Below, in pieces: positions 40,841-49,905 of a stretch of 64,000 bases of DNA. This DNA is from Comamonadaceae bacterium UBA2121 (GTDB lineage Bacteria; Pseudomonadota; Gammaproteobacteria; Burkholderiales; Burkholderiaceae_C). The position numbers and the translations under genes are program-made. The stretch covers positions 190,018 to 254,017 of the forward strand of contig DCYB01000004.1 of the NCBI GenBank assembly GCA_002331385.1. Reading direction: 5' to 3'. Position 1 is the first letter of the stretch. Each line of letters begins with the position of its first letter. The notes under the pieces were generated by a model. The model was not told where the DNA came from. It saw only the letters and a program-made list of their open reading frames with translations, and ran no database searches.

Positions 40841-41848
40841 ATGAACGTGACCGTCAACAAGCGCTTTGTCCTGACCGCGGTAGCCAGCGTCACCACCCTG
40901 TGCATGACGATGGGCAGCGCCAGTGCCCAACCGTCCGCTGACGGTTACCCGAACAAGCCCATCCGCTTCGTTGTCGGTTTCAGTGCTGGCAACTCGATTG
41001 ACTCCGTCGCGCGCATCGTGGCGCAGCACATCACGAACAAGACGGGGCAGCCCGTCGTGGTGGACAACCGCACTGGCGCAAACGGCATGCTCGCGGCGTC
41101 CGAGGTGGCACGCTCGGCACCCGATGGCTACACGATCCTGATCAGCAATTCCAGCACCATCACCGTCAACCCGTCGCTCTACAAGAAGATGGCGTATGAC
41201 GTGAAAAAAGACTTTGCCCCGGTCTCCCTCGTCGTCTCCGTGCCGTTCATCCTGACCGTCAATCCGCAGAATGAGCCCATCGGTACGGCACCGAATCTCA
41301 AGGCCATGCTGGACCTGGCCAAGGCCAAGCCGGGAACCTATTCCTACGGCTCTGCGGGGGTCGGAAATCTCACGCAATTGAGCTACGAATTGCTGAACGG
41401 CATGGCGGGCGTGAAGATGACCCATGTGGCCTATCGCGGCACGGCACCAGCACAGGTTGCGGTGCTGGCCAAGGAGGTGGACTCCACGTTCGACAATCCC
41501 TCCTCGGTCCCCAAGATCAAGGCCGGACAGTTGCGCGCGCTGGCGGTGACGTCCGCCCAGCGCTGGCATGAACTGCCCGAAGTGCCCACGATTGCCGAAG
41601 CTGGCTTTCCCGGCTTCGACATCTCGTTCTGGGTTGGCGCGCTGGCCCCATCGGCCACCCCTGCACCTGTCGTGAACAAGCTGTCCGAGCTGATCTCCAC
41701 TGCGCTGCAAGATCCGGAAGTGAAGGCCAAGCTGGCGCAGCAAGGCAACATCCGCATGCTTGGCCCCAAGCCCTTCGCGCAGCAGATCGAGAGCGAGACA
41801 AAACAGTACGCCGACATCATCCGCAAAGCGAACATCTCGCTGGATTGA
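40841..41848 (+). CDS. Bug/TctC-family periplasmic solute-binding protein
   Basis: 335 residues from ATG 40841, with an AAGGAGAC site just upstream. Signal MNVTVNKRFVLTAVASVTTL ends near GSASAQ. Family blocks: YPNKPIRFVVGFSAGNSIDS, VVVDNRTGANGMLAASEVAR, PDGYTILISN, YGSAGVGNLTQLSYELLN and VPTIAEAGFPGFDISFWVGA. The second glycine of the usual AGG is Asn (SAGN), which may alter ligand contact. First gene of the acyl-CoA operon, so its ligand is probably the acid this operon degrades. No membrane transport partner is present. Confidence 0.93.
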   Translation: MNVTVNKRFVLTAVASVTTLCMTMGSASAQPSADGYPNKPIRFVVGFSAGNSIDSVARIVAQHITNKTGQPVVVDNRTGANGMLAASEVARSAPDGYTILISNSSTITVNPSLYKKMAYDVKKDFAPVSLVVSVPFILTVNPQNEPIGTAPNLKAMLDLAKAKPGTYSYGSAGVGNLTQLSYELLNGMAGVKMTHVAYRGTAPAQVAVLAKEVDSTFDNPSSVPKIKAGQLRALAVTSAQRWHELPEVPTIAEAGFPGFDISFWVGALAPSATPAPVVNKLSELISTALQDPEVKAKLAQQGNIRMLGPKPFAQQIESETKQYADIIRKANISLD

Positions 41849-41922
41849 GGCGCCAACGCGCGCTCACATCCACACGAACAACCAACGCGCCCAGAGCGCG
41901 ACAACAACTGGAGCAACACACG

Positions 41923-43470
41923 GTGGCCTGGGAAAAGGAATTGGAAGAACTCGCGCGCAGAACCGACATGTCGCAGCGCATGGGTGGAGCAGAAAAGCTC
42001 AAGCGGCATCGCGATGCAGGCAAGCTGCCGGTGCGCGAGCGCATCGACGCACTGGTCGACGCGGGCTCGTTTCGCGAAGTAGGCGGACTGGCCGGAAGCG
42101 GCTCCTATGACGACAGCGGCGAACTGACCGACTTCACGCCATCCAACCTGCTCATGGGCCGCGCCCGCATCGAAGGGCGTCCCGCCGTCGTGATGGGTGA
42201 CGACTTCACGGTGCGCGGCGGCGCCAACGACGGCGCGGTGGGCGACAAGATGATCGTCGCCGAGCAGATGGCGCACGATCTGCGCATACCCCTCGTGCGC
42301 CTGGTGGATGGCACGGGCGGTGGCGGATCAGTGAAGAACATCGAGCTCAAGGGACACACGCTGCTGCCCAAGCTGAAATCCTGGCCCTACATTGCGCGCA
42401 ATCTGGCTACGGTACCGGTCGTGGGCCTCGGCCTTGGCTCGGTGGCCGGACTCGGTGCTGCGCGGGTATCGGCAAGCCACTATTCCGTGATGGTGCGCGA
42501 CACCGCGCAATTGTTCGTGGCCGGCCCGCCCGTGGTGGCCCGTACCGGACAGCACATCGACAAGAACGATCTGGGCGGCAGCCAGATTCACACGCGCAAT
42601 GGCGTGGTCGACGACGAAGCGGATTCGGAAGCCGATGCATTTGCGCGCGCCAGGCGCTTTCTCTCGTATCTTCCGCCATCCATCTACGAACTACCGCCGC
42701 GCGCTGAAAGCGGTCGCGATGCCGCCGCCGATCAGCAGGCCTTGCGCAACGCCATTCCCGAAAACACGCGCTCGGTCTACAAGATCCGGACCATTGTCGA
42801 GACGCTGGTCGACAGCGGCTCCTTCATGGAAATCGGCCGCCATTGGGGCCGTGCCATCGCAGCCGGTCTGGCCCGCATCGATGGCTGGCCCGTGGTGGTG
42901 ATCGCCAGCGACCCGTATCACTATGGCGGCGCCTGGGACAGGCAGACGGCGGAAAAATACATGCGCATGGTCGATCTGGCCGAGCAATTCCACCTGCCCG
43001 TCGTGAACCTCGTCGATGTGCCCGGCTTCCGCATTGGGCTCGACGCCGAGAAGGAAGGCGTGATGCGTGCTGGCGTGCGCGCGCTCACGGCGATTGCCCA
43101 GAGCACGGTGCCGTGGTGCACCATCATCATCCGCAAGGCGTTCGGCGTGGCAGGCGGGGGGCACCAGAACGCCGACCGCTTCAACTTCCGCTATGCCTGG
43201 CCGTCGGCGCAATGGGGATCCTTGCCCATCGAAGGCGGGCTGGAGGTCGCCTACAAGGCCGACATCGAGGCCGCCGACGATCCCGAAGCCACGCGTGCGC
43301 GCATCGAAAAGCGCGTACGCGGGCTGACTTCCCCCTACCGCAGTGCAGAGGCTTTCGTGGTCGAGGACATCATCGACCCCGCCCGCACCCGCGAGACGCT
43401 GGTGGAGTTTTCCAACCTCAGCGCGCCCTTGCGCCAGGCGGGTCAGGCACGCTTCGGCTATCGCCCCTGA
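41923..43470 (+). CDS. Acyl-CoA carboxylase carboxyltransferase subunit
   Basis: 515 residues of the crotonase-fold carboxyltransferase family (propionyl-/methylcrotonyl-CoA carboxylase beta, glutaconyl-CoA decarboxylase alpha). Marks: GGAEKLKRHRDAGKLPVRER, VVMGDDFTVRGGANDGAVGD, RLVDGTGGGGSVKNIELKGH, GSVAGLGAARVSASHYSVMV, and in the second half VVNLVDVPGFRIGLDAEKEG with RKAFGVAGGGHQNADRFNFR. GTG 41923 follows a GGAG site by ten bases; the longer ATG start at 41845 overlaps the Bug stop codon region and has a poor N-terminus. No biotin carboxylase gene is in the operon, although the biotin carrier is next. Confidence 0.9.
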   Translation: MAWEKELEELARRTDMSQRMGGAEKLKRHRDAGKLPVRERIDALVDAGSFREVGGLAGSGSYDDSGELTDFTPSNLLMGRARIEGRPAVVMGDDFTVRGGANDGAVGDKMIVAEQMAHDLRIPLVRLVDGTGGGGSVKNIELKGHTLLPKLKSWPYIARNLATVPVVGLGLGSVAGLGAARVSASHYSVMVRDTAQLFVAGPPVVARTGQHIDKNDLGGSQIHTRNGVVDDEADSEADAFARARRFLSYLPPSIYELPPRAESGRDAAADQQALRNAIPENTRSVYKIRTIVETLVDSGSFMEIGRHWGRAIAAGLARIDGWPVVVIASDPYHYGGAWDRQTAEKYMRMVDLAEQFHLPVVNLVDVPGFRIGLDAEKEGVMRAGVRALTAIAQSTVPWCTIIIRKAFGVAGGGHQNADRFNFRYAWPSAQWGSLPIEGGLEVAYKADIEAADDPEATRARIEKRVRGLTSPYRSAEAFVVEDIIDPARTRETLVEFSNLSAPLRQAGQARFGYRP

Positions 43471-43566
43471 GGCCATTGGCAGGCAGCGCACGCCGGCCCG
43501 CATGCAATGGTATGTGCGCCCTGCGCTCTTCCCCTCAACATCAACGCATCACCCACAGGAAACAAC

Positions 43567-43782
43567 ATGGCAGCCATTCTCAAATCTCCCCTCGCCGGTC
43601 GCATCGTGACACTGTGTGTCGAACCCCAATCCACGGTTGCCGCGGGCGATGCCGTGCTGATCGTCGAATCGATGAAGATGGAAATCCCCGTGGAGGCCGA
43701 GCGCGGAGGAAAGATCGTCAAGTTCCTCGTCGAGGCCGGTGAGGAAGTGACCGAGGGCCAGCCGCTGGCGGAACTGCAATGA
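43567..43782 (+). CDS. Biotin carboxyl carrier (biotin/lipoyl attachment) protein
   Basis: 71-residue biotinyl domain with the attachment lysine in the ESMKMEIPV motif (Lys about residue 39) and the hairpin turns GRIVTLCVEPQSTVAAGDAV and EVTEGQPLAEL. It would carry carboxybiotin to the carboxyltransferase encoded just upstream. Its stop overlaps the next start (ATGA, 43779-43782). It is a free-standing carrier rather than the usual fusion to biotin carboxylase. Confidence 0.95.
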   Translation: MAAILKSPLAGRIVTLCVEPQSTVAAGDAVLIVESMKMEIPVEAERGGKIVKFLVEAGEEVTEGQPLAELQ

Positions 43783-45905
43783 CCCAGAGCGCCACCCACA
43801 CTCCCCCGTTTGATCGACATGGCCGGGTGGCCGTCATCACTTGGTCCAACCCGCCCGTGAACGGCATCTCCTTCGCCGTGCGCCAGCATGTGGCGGGGGG
43901 GCTCGATGCGGCGATGGACGATGCCGGAATCGACGCCATCGTCCTGACGGGTGCAGGGCGCATGTTCTCCGGCGGCGCCGACATTCGCGAGTTCAACACG
44001 CCACTCAGCGCTGGCGATCCCATCACGCCCAAGCTGATTGCGCGCATCGAAAACCTGGGCAAACCGGTGATCGCCGCGATTCACGGTGCCGCGCTGGGCG
44101 GCGGTCTCGAACTGGCCCTGGGCTGCCACTGGCGTGTCGCGCTCGCCGACGCCACCGTGGCGTTGCCCGAAGTGAAGCTCGGCCTGCTCCCAGGTGGCGG
44201 AGGCACGCAGCGCCTGCCGCGACTGATCGGCGTGGAAAAGGCCCTCGACTGGATTGTCACGGGCAAACCAGTCAAGGCCCGGGCCGCACTGGACGCCGGT
44301 GTGCTCGACGCACTGTTTGACGATGAACTGGTCGCCAACGCCGTCGCATTCGCATCCCGTCTCGCCCCCGCGACGGCATTGCGCGCCACCGGCAAGCTGC
44401 CCGTCAAGGTGCCCGACAACGCCGCCACGCTGTTCGAGCAGGCCCGCGAGCACGCACGCAAAACGGCCAGAGGCATGGACGCGCCGCTCCAGTGCATCGC
44501 CTGCGTAGAGGAGTCCACCCACAGCACGCTGGAAGAGGGATTGCAATTTGAGCGTGCCCGCTTCCTGGAACTGGTCAATGGCACGCAGTCCAAGGCCATC
44601 CGCCATCTGTTCTTTGCCGAACGCGAAGCCGCCAAGCCACCGCGCGATGCGCTCGACGCGCCTGCGCGCAGCGTCCAACGTGTCGGCGTGATTGGCGCTG
44701 GCACGATGGGAACCGGTATTTCCATGGCATTCGCCAACGCCGGTTATCCGGTGACGCTGGTGGAAGCCAACGATGCCAATCTGCAAAAGGGCCTGGCCAC
44801 CATCGAACGCAACTATGCGGCCACCGTGAGCAAGGGCAAGCTCGACGCGCAGGAAATGCGCGCACGTGTCGAGCGCATCCACGGCACGACGGACATGCAG
44901 CAACTGGCCGATATGGATCTCGTGATCGAGGCGGCCTTCGAGGACATTGTGGTCAAGCACAGCCTGTTCCGCCAGCTCGACCAGATCGTGCGCCAGGGCG
45001 CCATCCTGGCGACCAATACGTCGCGGCTGGACATCAACGACATCGCCGCCGTCACCTCACGTCCGCAGGACGTGGTGGGCCTGCACTTCTTCAGTCCCGC
45101 CAACGTGATGAAGCTGCTGGAGATCGTGCGTGGCAACGCCACCGCCGCCGACGTGCTGACGACGGTGCTGCACGTGGCCAAACGCATTGGCAAAGTGCCC
45201 GCCGTGGTCGGCGTATGCGACGGCTTCGTCGGCAACCGCATGGTCAGCCCCTATACCCGTGAGGCGCACTTTCTGCTCGAAGAAGGCGCCACACCACAGC
45301 AAGTGGATCAGGCACTGGAACGCTTTGGCTTGGCCATGGGCCCGCTGCGCATGGGCGATATGGCCGGGCTGGACATCAGTTGGGCCGCGCGCAAACGACT
45401 CGCGCCCACACGACCGCAACACATTCGTTACTGCCATGTTGCCGACCGGCTCTGTGAGTCCGGCCGCTTCGGTCAGAAAACGGGCGAAGGCTTCTACCGC
45501 TACGAAGCTAGCAGCCGCGCCCCCATTCCGGACCCGAAAGTGGAGGCCATCATCGCAGCATGCGCCGAGGCATCCGGCATTGAGCGCCGCACGATCACCG
45601 ATGAAGAAATCGTCGAGCGCACGATGTACGCCCTCGTCAACGAAGCGGCACGGATTCTGGAAGATGGCGTGGCCCAGCGCGGCAGCGACATCGACGTGAT
45701 CTACGTGAACGGCTACGGCTTTCCCGCCAGTCGCGGCGGCCCACTCTTCTATGCCGACACCGTCGGTCTGCCCAAGGTGCTGGAGCGCATTCGCCAGTTC
45801 CACCAGGAGCATGGCGAGTTGTGGACGCCTGCTCCGTTGCTGGAGCGACTGGTGGCCGAGGGCAAGCCGATTTCCACCTACGAAGCGGCAACGGAAAAAG
45901 CATGA
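43779..45905 (+). CDS. Enoyl-CoA hydratase/3-hydroxyacyl-CoA dehydrogenase fusion (FadB-like)
   Basis: 708-residue bifunctional beta-oxidation enzyme. The hydratase domain (about 1-200) has ITWSNPPVNGISFAVRQHVA, GAGRMFSGGADIREFNTPLS and IHGAALGGGLELALGCHWRV with catalytic Glu region VALPEVKLGLLPGGGGTQRL. The dehydrogenase starts near 295: RVGVIGAGTMGTGISMAFAN, then VIEAAFEDIVVKHSLFRQLD, ATNTSRLDINDIAAVTSRPQ and GLHFFSPANVMKLLEIVRG, with a duplicated C-terminal domain. It hydrates and oxidises an enoyl-CoA to the 3-oxoacyl-CoA. Both neighbours overlap it by 4 bp, so it is tightly coupled. Confidence 0.95.
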   Translation: MTQSATHTPPFDRHGRVAVITWSNPPVNGISFAVRQHVAGGLDAAMDDAGIDAIVLTGAGRMFSGGADIREFNTPLSAGDPITPKLIARIENLGKPVIAAIHGAALGGGLELALGCHWRVALADATVALPEVKLGLLPGGGGTQRLPRLIGVEKALDWIVTGKPVKARAALDAGVLDALFDDELVANAVAFASRLAPATALRATGKLPVKVPDNAATLFEQAREHARKTARGMDAPLQCIACVEESTHSTLEEGLQFERARFLELVNGTQSKAIRHLFFAEREAAKPPRDALDAPARSVQRVGVIGAGTMGTGISMAFANAGYPVTLVEANDANLQKGLATIERNYAATVSKGKLDAQEMRARVERIHGTTDMQQLADMDLVIEAAFEDIVVKHSLFRQLDQIVRQGAILATNTSRLDINDIAAVTSRPQDVVGLHFFSPANVMKLLEIVRGNATAADVLTTVLHVAKRIGKVPAVVGVCDGFVGNRMVSPYTREAHFLLEEGATPQQVDQALERFGLAMGPLRMGDMAGLDISWAARKRLAPTRPQHIRYCHVADRLCESGRFGQKTGEGFYRYEASSRAPIPDPKVEAIIAACAEASGIERRTITDEEIVERTMYALVNEAARILEDGVAQRGSDIDVIYVNGYGFPASRGGPLFYADTVGLPKVLERIRQFHQEHGELWTPAPLLERLVAEGKPISTYEAATEKA

Positions 45906-46327
45906 CGAACCAACAATCCGCCGCACATCCGGCTCAACAACCGGCCGCAGGGCCGGACGCGAAGTTTCAGGAATTCCTGGGCCAGGGCGAATTCCGGATC
46001 CAGCAGTGCGCAAGCTGCCAGCGGCATATTTTTTACCCGCGCGTACTCTGCCCTCACTGCGGCAGTACGCAACTGAATTGGCGCCAGGCCAGCGGAGACG
46101 GCAGCGTTCACGCATGCAGTGTGGTCATGGGCAAACCCGGAACGCAAACCGACTATGCCGTAGTGCTGGTGGACCTCAAGGAAGGCGCGCGCATGATGAG
46201 CCATGTGGTGGACTGTGACCCGCACGCGGTGCACATCGGCATGCCGCTGCGGGCACGCATCGTCCAGCGCGAAGGCGGTCCGCTCGTGGTCTTCGCGCCC
46301 AGCGTGCCCGGGGAGGCCACACCATGA
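45902..46327 (+). CDS. DUF35 (zinc-ribbon/OB-fold) protein, partner of thiolase-like enzyme
   Basis: 141 residues. A zinc ribbon at about 40-65 (CASCQRHIFYPRVLCPHCGS, C-x2-C...C-x2-C) precedes an OB-fold domain (GDGSVHACSVVMGKPGTQTD, YAVVLVDLKEGARMMSHVVD, IGMPLRARIVQREGGPLVVF). DUF35 proteins form complexes with thiolase-like enzymes, for example in steroid side-chain and toluene pathways. Start ATG 45902 overlaps the previous stop and its own stop overlaps the thiolase-like gene start (46324-46327). Confidence 0.9.
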   Translation: MTNQQSAAHPAQQPAAGPDAKFQEFLGQGEFRIQQCASCQRHIFYPRVLCPHCGSTQLNWRQASGDGSVHACSVVMGKPGTQTDYAVVLVDLKEGARMMSHVVDCDPHAVHIGMPLRARIVQREGGPLVVFAPSVPGEATP

Positions 46328-47496
46328 CGCACCATCCACTTCGGGGAAAAACCGCCATCGTCGGCGTAGGGCAAGCTGGCATCGGCGAGGCCCACGGCTT
46401 TTCCGCCATGGAGATCCTGGCGCAAGCGGCCACCCAGGCCGTCGCCGATGCGGGCTTGAGCATGCAGGACATCGACGGACTCGCCACGTGCAGTTCCGCG
46501 GCCAGCATGTGGGCGTTGCCGGTCGCTGAATACCTGGGATTGCGCCCGCAATTCATCGACAGCACGATGCTGGGCGGCTCCAGCTTCATCGCGCACCTGA
46601 TGCCTGCCATGCTGGCGCTGGAGAGCGGTCAATGCAATGCGGTGCTGGTCTGCTACGGCAGCACGCAAAAGACCGGCACCTTCTCGCGCAAAGCCATGTC
46701 CGAGGCCTTCCGGCTGATCGACCCGTTGCCGTACGAGCATCCCTATCAGCCGATGCTGCCTCCCACCGCCTATGCGCTGGCGGCGTCGCGCCACATGCAC
46801 GAGTTCGGCACCACGCGTGAGCAACTTGCCGAAGTGGCCGTCGCCGCGCGCCGTTGGGCGCAACTCAATCCGGAAGCCTACATGCGCGAACCATTGAGCA
46901 TCGAAGATGTGCTCAACGCGCGCATGATTTCCACTCCGCTGACGGTACGCGACTGCTGCCTGGTCACCGACGGCGCGGGCGCCTTCGTGCTCACTCGGGC
47001 CGATCGCGCCAGGGACTTGCGGCAAACCCCGGTCTATGTGCTCGGCAACGCTACGGCAGTGTGGAACCGGCAAATCTCCTGCATGGATGACCTCACGCTC
47101 ACGTCCGCCAGCGAATCGGGCCAACGTGCTTTTGCGATGGCCGGACTCCAGCCGTCGGATGTCAATGTGGTCGGACTCTACGACGCCTTCACGATCAACA
47201 CCTTGCTGTTCCTGGAAGACCTGGGATTCTGCAAGAAAGGCGAAGCCGGTGCCTTCGTCGCCAACGGCGGCATTGCTCCGGGAGGACGCCTGCCGGTGAA
47301 CACCAACGGCGGAGGTCTCTCCTGCGTCCACCCCGGCATGTATGGCATCTTCATCGTGATCGAGGCCGTGCGCCAGTTGCGCGGAGCATGCGGAGACCGG
47401 CAGGTGCAAGACGCGAAGATCGCCCTCGCCCATGGCAACGGCGGCACGCTCTCCAGCCAGTCCACGGCGCTGTTCGGACTGGAGGAAGTGCTGTGA
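46324..47496 (+). CDS. Thiolase-superfamily protein, SCP-x/Ltp2-like
   Basis: 390 residues of the thiolase fold: IVGVGQAGIGEAHGFSAMEI, the first active-site region DSTMLGGSSFIAHLMPAMLA, VRDCCLVTDGAGAFVLTRAD, VVGLYDAFTINTLLFLEDLG and VNTNGGGLSCVHPGMYGIFI. In ordinary thiolases a nucleophilic Cys stands where MLGGSSF is; this protein has no Cys there. Enzymes of this shape with a DUF35 partner can act as retro-aldolases (Ltp2 type) instead of thiolases, so the reaction here may be a C-C cleavage without CoA attack. Neighbouring DUF35 gene supports a heteromeric complex. Confidence 0.88.
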   Translation: MTHHPLRGKTAIVGVGQAGIGEAHGFSAMEILAQAATQAVADAGLSMQDIDGLATCSSAASMWALPVAEYLGLRPQFIDSTMLGGSSFIAHLMPAMLALESGQCNAVLVCYGSTQKTGTFSRKAMSEAFRLIDPLPYEHPYQPMLPPTAYALAASRHMHEFGTTREQLAEVAVAARRWAQLNPEAYMREPLSIEDVLNARMISTPLTVRDCCLVTDGAGAFVLTRADRARDLRQTPVYVLGNATAVWNRQISCMDDLTLTSASESGQRAFAMAGLQPSDVNVVGLYDAFTINTLLFLEDLGFCKKGEAGAFVANGGIAPGGRLPVNTNGGGLSCVHPGMYGIFIVIEAVRQLRGACGDRQVQDAKIALAHGNGGTLSSQSTALFGLEEVL

Positions 47497-47524
47497 ACCT
47501 CACGCTTCACCCCGGAGGCCAGCC

Positions 47525-48217
47525 ATGCTGAACAAGGTCGTCGAATCCGTGCACGCAGCCGTGCGCGATGTGCAGGACGGCGCCGTCATCATGATCGGCG
47601 GCTTTGGCATCTCCGGCGTTCCCACGGAACTGGTCTGCGCCTTGCTGGACCAGGGCGCACGCGAGCTCACCATCGTCAACAACAACGCCGGCAACGGCAA
47701 GTACGGCCTGAGCCAATTGATCGAAGCCGGGCGCGTGCGGCGCATGGTGTGCTCGTTTGCACGCAACTCCAATCCCAGGATTCCGAACGCCGACGCATTC
47801 GCAGAATGGTATCGCGCAGGCAAGATCGAACTGGAATGTGTGCCCCAGGGCACGATGGCCGAGCGCATGCGAGCGGCCGGCTCTGGTCTGGGTCCCTTCT
47901 TCACGCCCACCTCCTACGGAACCACCCTCGCCGAAGGCAAGGAAACGCGCGTGATCGACGGCGTCGGCTATGTGCTGGAGCAGCCATTGCATGGTGACGT
48001 CGCGCTGGTGAAGGCGCGCGTCGCCGACCCGTGGGGCAACCTCATGTTCCGCAATGCAGAGCGGAACTTCGGGCCGGTGATGTGCATGGCTTCGAAAGTG
48101 GCCGTAGCCCAGGTCGATGAGATCGTCCCGCTTGGTGACCTGGTGCCGGAAAACGTCATGATGCCCGGCATATTCGTCCAGCGCGTCGTACGGGTGGAAC
48201 AGGAGACCAGCATATGA
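47525..48217 (+). CDS. 3-oxoacid/3-oxoadipate-type CoA-transferase, subunit A
   Basis: 230 residues: MLNKVVESVHAAVRDVQDGA, then IMIGGFGISGVPTELVCALL (glycine-rich family motif), LTIVNNNAGNGKYGLSQLIE and VRRMVCSFARNSNPR. It resembles PcaI/ScoA. With subunit B it moves CoA from a donor (succinyl-CoA or acetyl-CoA) to an acid to activate the pathway substrate or recover CoA. Start ATG 47525; it lies 28 bp after the thiolase-like gene, with a CGGAGG site at 47513-47518. Its stop overlaps subunit B start. Confidence 0.93.
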   Translation: MLNKVVESVHAAVRDVQDGAVIMIGGFGISGVPTELVCALLDQGARELTIVNNNAGNGKYGLSQLIEAGRVRRMVCSFARNSNPRIPNADAFAEWYRAGKIELECVPQGTMAERMRAAGSGLGPFFTPTSYGTTLAEGKETRVIDGVGYVLEQPLHGDVALVKARVADPWGNLMFRNAERNFGPVMCMASKVAVAQVDEIVPLGDLVPENVMMPGIFVQRVVRVEQETSI

Positions 48218-48879
48218 ACACCACTGCGAGCGCACCCTCTTTCCAACGCCTGACACGCGAGCAGATGGCAAGAGCCGTCGCCATGGACATCCCCGATGGC
48301 AGCTATGTGAATCTGGGCATTGGCATTCCCACGCTGATCTCGAAGTGCCTTCCGCACGATCGCGACGTCATCCTGCACAGCGAGAACGGCATCCTCGGCA
48401 TGGGCCCCGGGCTCGCCAACGGCACGGTCGATCCCAGCTTGCTGAATGCAAGCAAGGAGCCCGTCACGCTGTTGGCGGGCGCGTCGATCTGCGACCACAG
48501 CATGTCCTTCGCAATGATGCGCGGCGGACACATCGATGTGTCCGTGCTCGGCGCATTCCAGGTCGCCAGCAACGGCGACCTCGCCAACTGGGACACCGGC
48601 GCGCCCGACGCCATCCCCGCAGTCGGCGGCGCCATGGACCTGGTCGCAGGCGCGAAACAGGTCATCGTCGTCATGGAGCACATGACCAAGGACGGCAAGC
48701 CCAAAATCGTCGAGACGTGCACCTATCCGCTCACCGGCATGGGCGTTGTGGACAGGATCTATACCGACTGCGCCGTCATCGACGTCACCGCCGATGGCCT
48801 GGTCGTGCGGTCGATGGTGGACGGACTGACGTTTGCAGCACTGCAACACATGACCGGCGCGCCGCTGCGCCGCGCCTAG
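48214..48879 (+). CDS. 3-oxoacid/3-oxoadipate-type CoA-transferase, subunit B
   Basis: 221 residues with the catalytic glutamate in DVILHSENGILGMGPGLANG (SENGILG) and VNLGIGIPTLISKCLP at the N-terminal end. Further on, GASICDHSMSFAMMRGGHID and VIVVMEHMTKDGKPKIVETC are as in PcaJ/ScoB. ATG 48214 overlaps the stop of subunit A (ATGA). It is the last gene of the operon; the LysR gene converges from the other side, ending 22 bp away, and I saw no strong terminator between them. Confidence 0.95.
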   Translation: MNTTASAPSFQRLTREQMARAVAMDIPDGSYVNLGIGIPTLISKCLPHDRDVILHSENGILGMGPGLANGTVDPSLLNASKEPVTLLAGASICDHSMSFAMMRGGHIDVSVLGAFQVASNGDLANWDTGAPDAIPAVGGAMDLVAGAKQVIVVMEHMTKDGKPKIVETCTYPLTGMGVVDRIYTDCAVIDVTADGLVVRSMVDGLTFAALQHMTGAPLRRA

Positions 48880-48900
48880 GTAGGTGGCGCCCAACCCCTC

Positions 48901-49905
48901 TCACGCATGCGCATCCACCAGACATTGCGCAAATGCCGCGGCCGCCCGGCTCAACTGCGGTGAGCGGCGCGCGAGGCTGACGAAGTCGCAGTAGTAGTTC
49001 AGCAGCGCCGGGCGGATGGCCTGCATGCGGCCTGTGGACTCGAACAGGCGGGCGTAATGGTCGGGCAGGAATCCGAGATAGCGGCCCGAGAGGATCAACG
49101 TGGCAATCGACTCCTGATCAAAGCCCGTCGCCGAGCGGCTGAGTCGGGCCTGATGGGTGAGCTCCATGTTGGGCGAGTGATAGCCCAACCCGGCAAAGGG
49201 AAACTCGCGCACGCTGTCCCAGTCCAGCGCGTCGTGCTGCGCGCCGAACAGCGGATGCCCCGCACCGCAATACAGCTGCATGGTTTCGCCGAACAGGCGT
49301 TGGTACACCAGACTGTGCGAGCTGCGGTGCGTGGGGATGATGCCGATCTGGAAGGTGCCGTCCATCACGCCGCGCTCAATCTCGTTGATCGATCCCACGT
49401 GCAATTGCAAATGCACATCCGGGGCCAACTGGTTGAACGCGGCAATCGCGTCGCCGATGTGCGCAGCCGGGTTGCTGGCGGTCTTGTCGAAGATGGCCAC
49501 GGCCAGTTGCCCGCCCATGCGCGCGTGGATGTCGTCGATGCTGTCGCGAAACCCGCGCACGGACGCCAGCAGGCGCAGCGTTTCCTCGTACACCCGCTGG
49601 CCCTCGGCGGTGAGCGCGAACCCCGCCCGCCCGCGCCGGCACAGCGTCAGGCCCAGGCGCGTCTCCAGATCCTTCACGTGGCGGCTCACTGTGCTGGTGC
49701 CGATGTTCAACTCCAGTTCCGCCGCCGACAGACCACCGCAATCGACCACGCTTTTGAACACCTGCAACAGGCGCAAATCCATGTCGCTGATCTGCCCCAA
49801 CACGGCGCGGTTGCGTGTGGTGGCGGGGCCGGCGGGAGGGCGTTGCGAGGCAGAACGATCCTTGCCCGGAACGGCCTTGGTGGCAGAGCGTTTTTTTACT
49901 TGCAT
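48901..49905 (-). CDS. LysR-family transcriptional regulator
   Basis: 334 residues if it starts at 49905; the HTH begins at about residue 42 (MDLRLLQVFKSVVDCGGLSA, then LNIGTSTVSRHVKDLETRLG), so the first 41 residues form a basic, Pro/Ala-rich extension. ATG 49782 would give the ordinary LysR length. The effector domain is complete (GGQLAVAIFDKTASNPAAHI, ATLILSGRYLGFLPDHYARL). It is divergent from the transaminase and mmsA genes and is the obvious regulator of them. A palindrome overlaps the distal start codon. Confidence 0.92.
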   Translation of the reverse strand: MQVKKRSATKAVPGKDRSASQRPPAGPATTRNRAVLGQISDMDLRLLQVFKSVVDCGGLSAAELELNIGTSTVSRHVKDLETRLGLTLCRRGRAGFALTAEGQRVYEETLRLLASVRGFRDSIDDIHARMGGQLAVAIFDKTASNPAAHIGDAIAAFNQLAPDVHLQLHVGSINEIERGVMDGTFQIGIIPTHRSSHSLVYQRLFGETMQLYCGAGHPLFGAQHDALDWDSVREFPFAGLGYHSPNMELTHQARLSRSATGFDQESIATLILSGRYLGFLPDHYARLFESTGRMQAIRPALLNYYCDFVSLARRSPQLSRAAAAFAQCLVDAHA

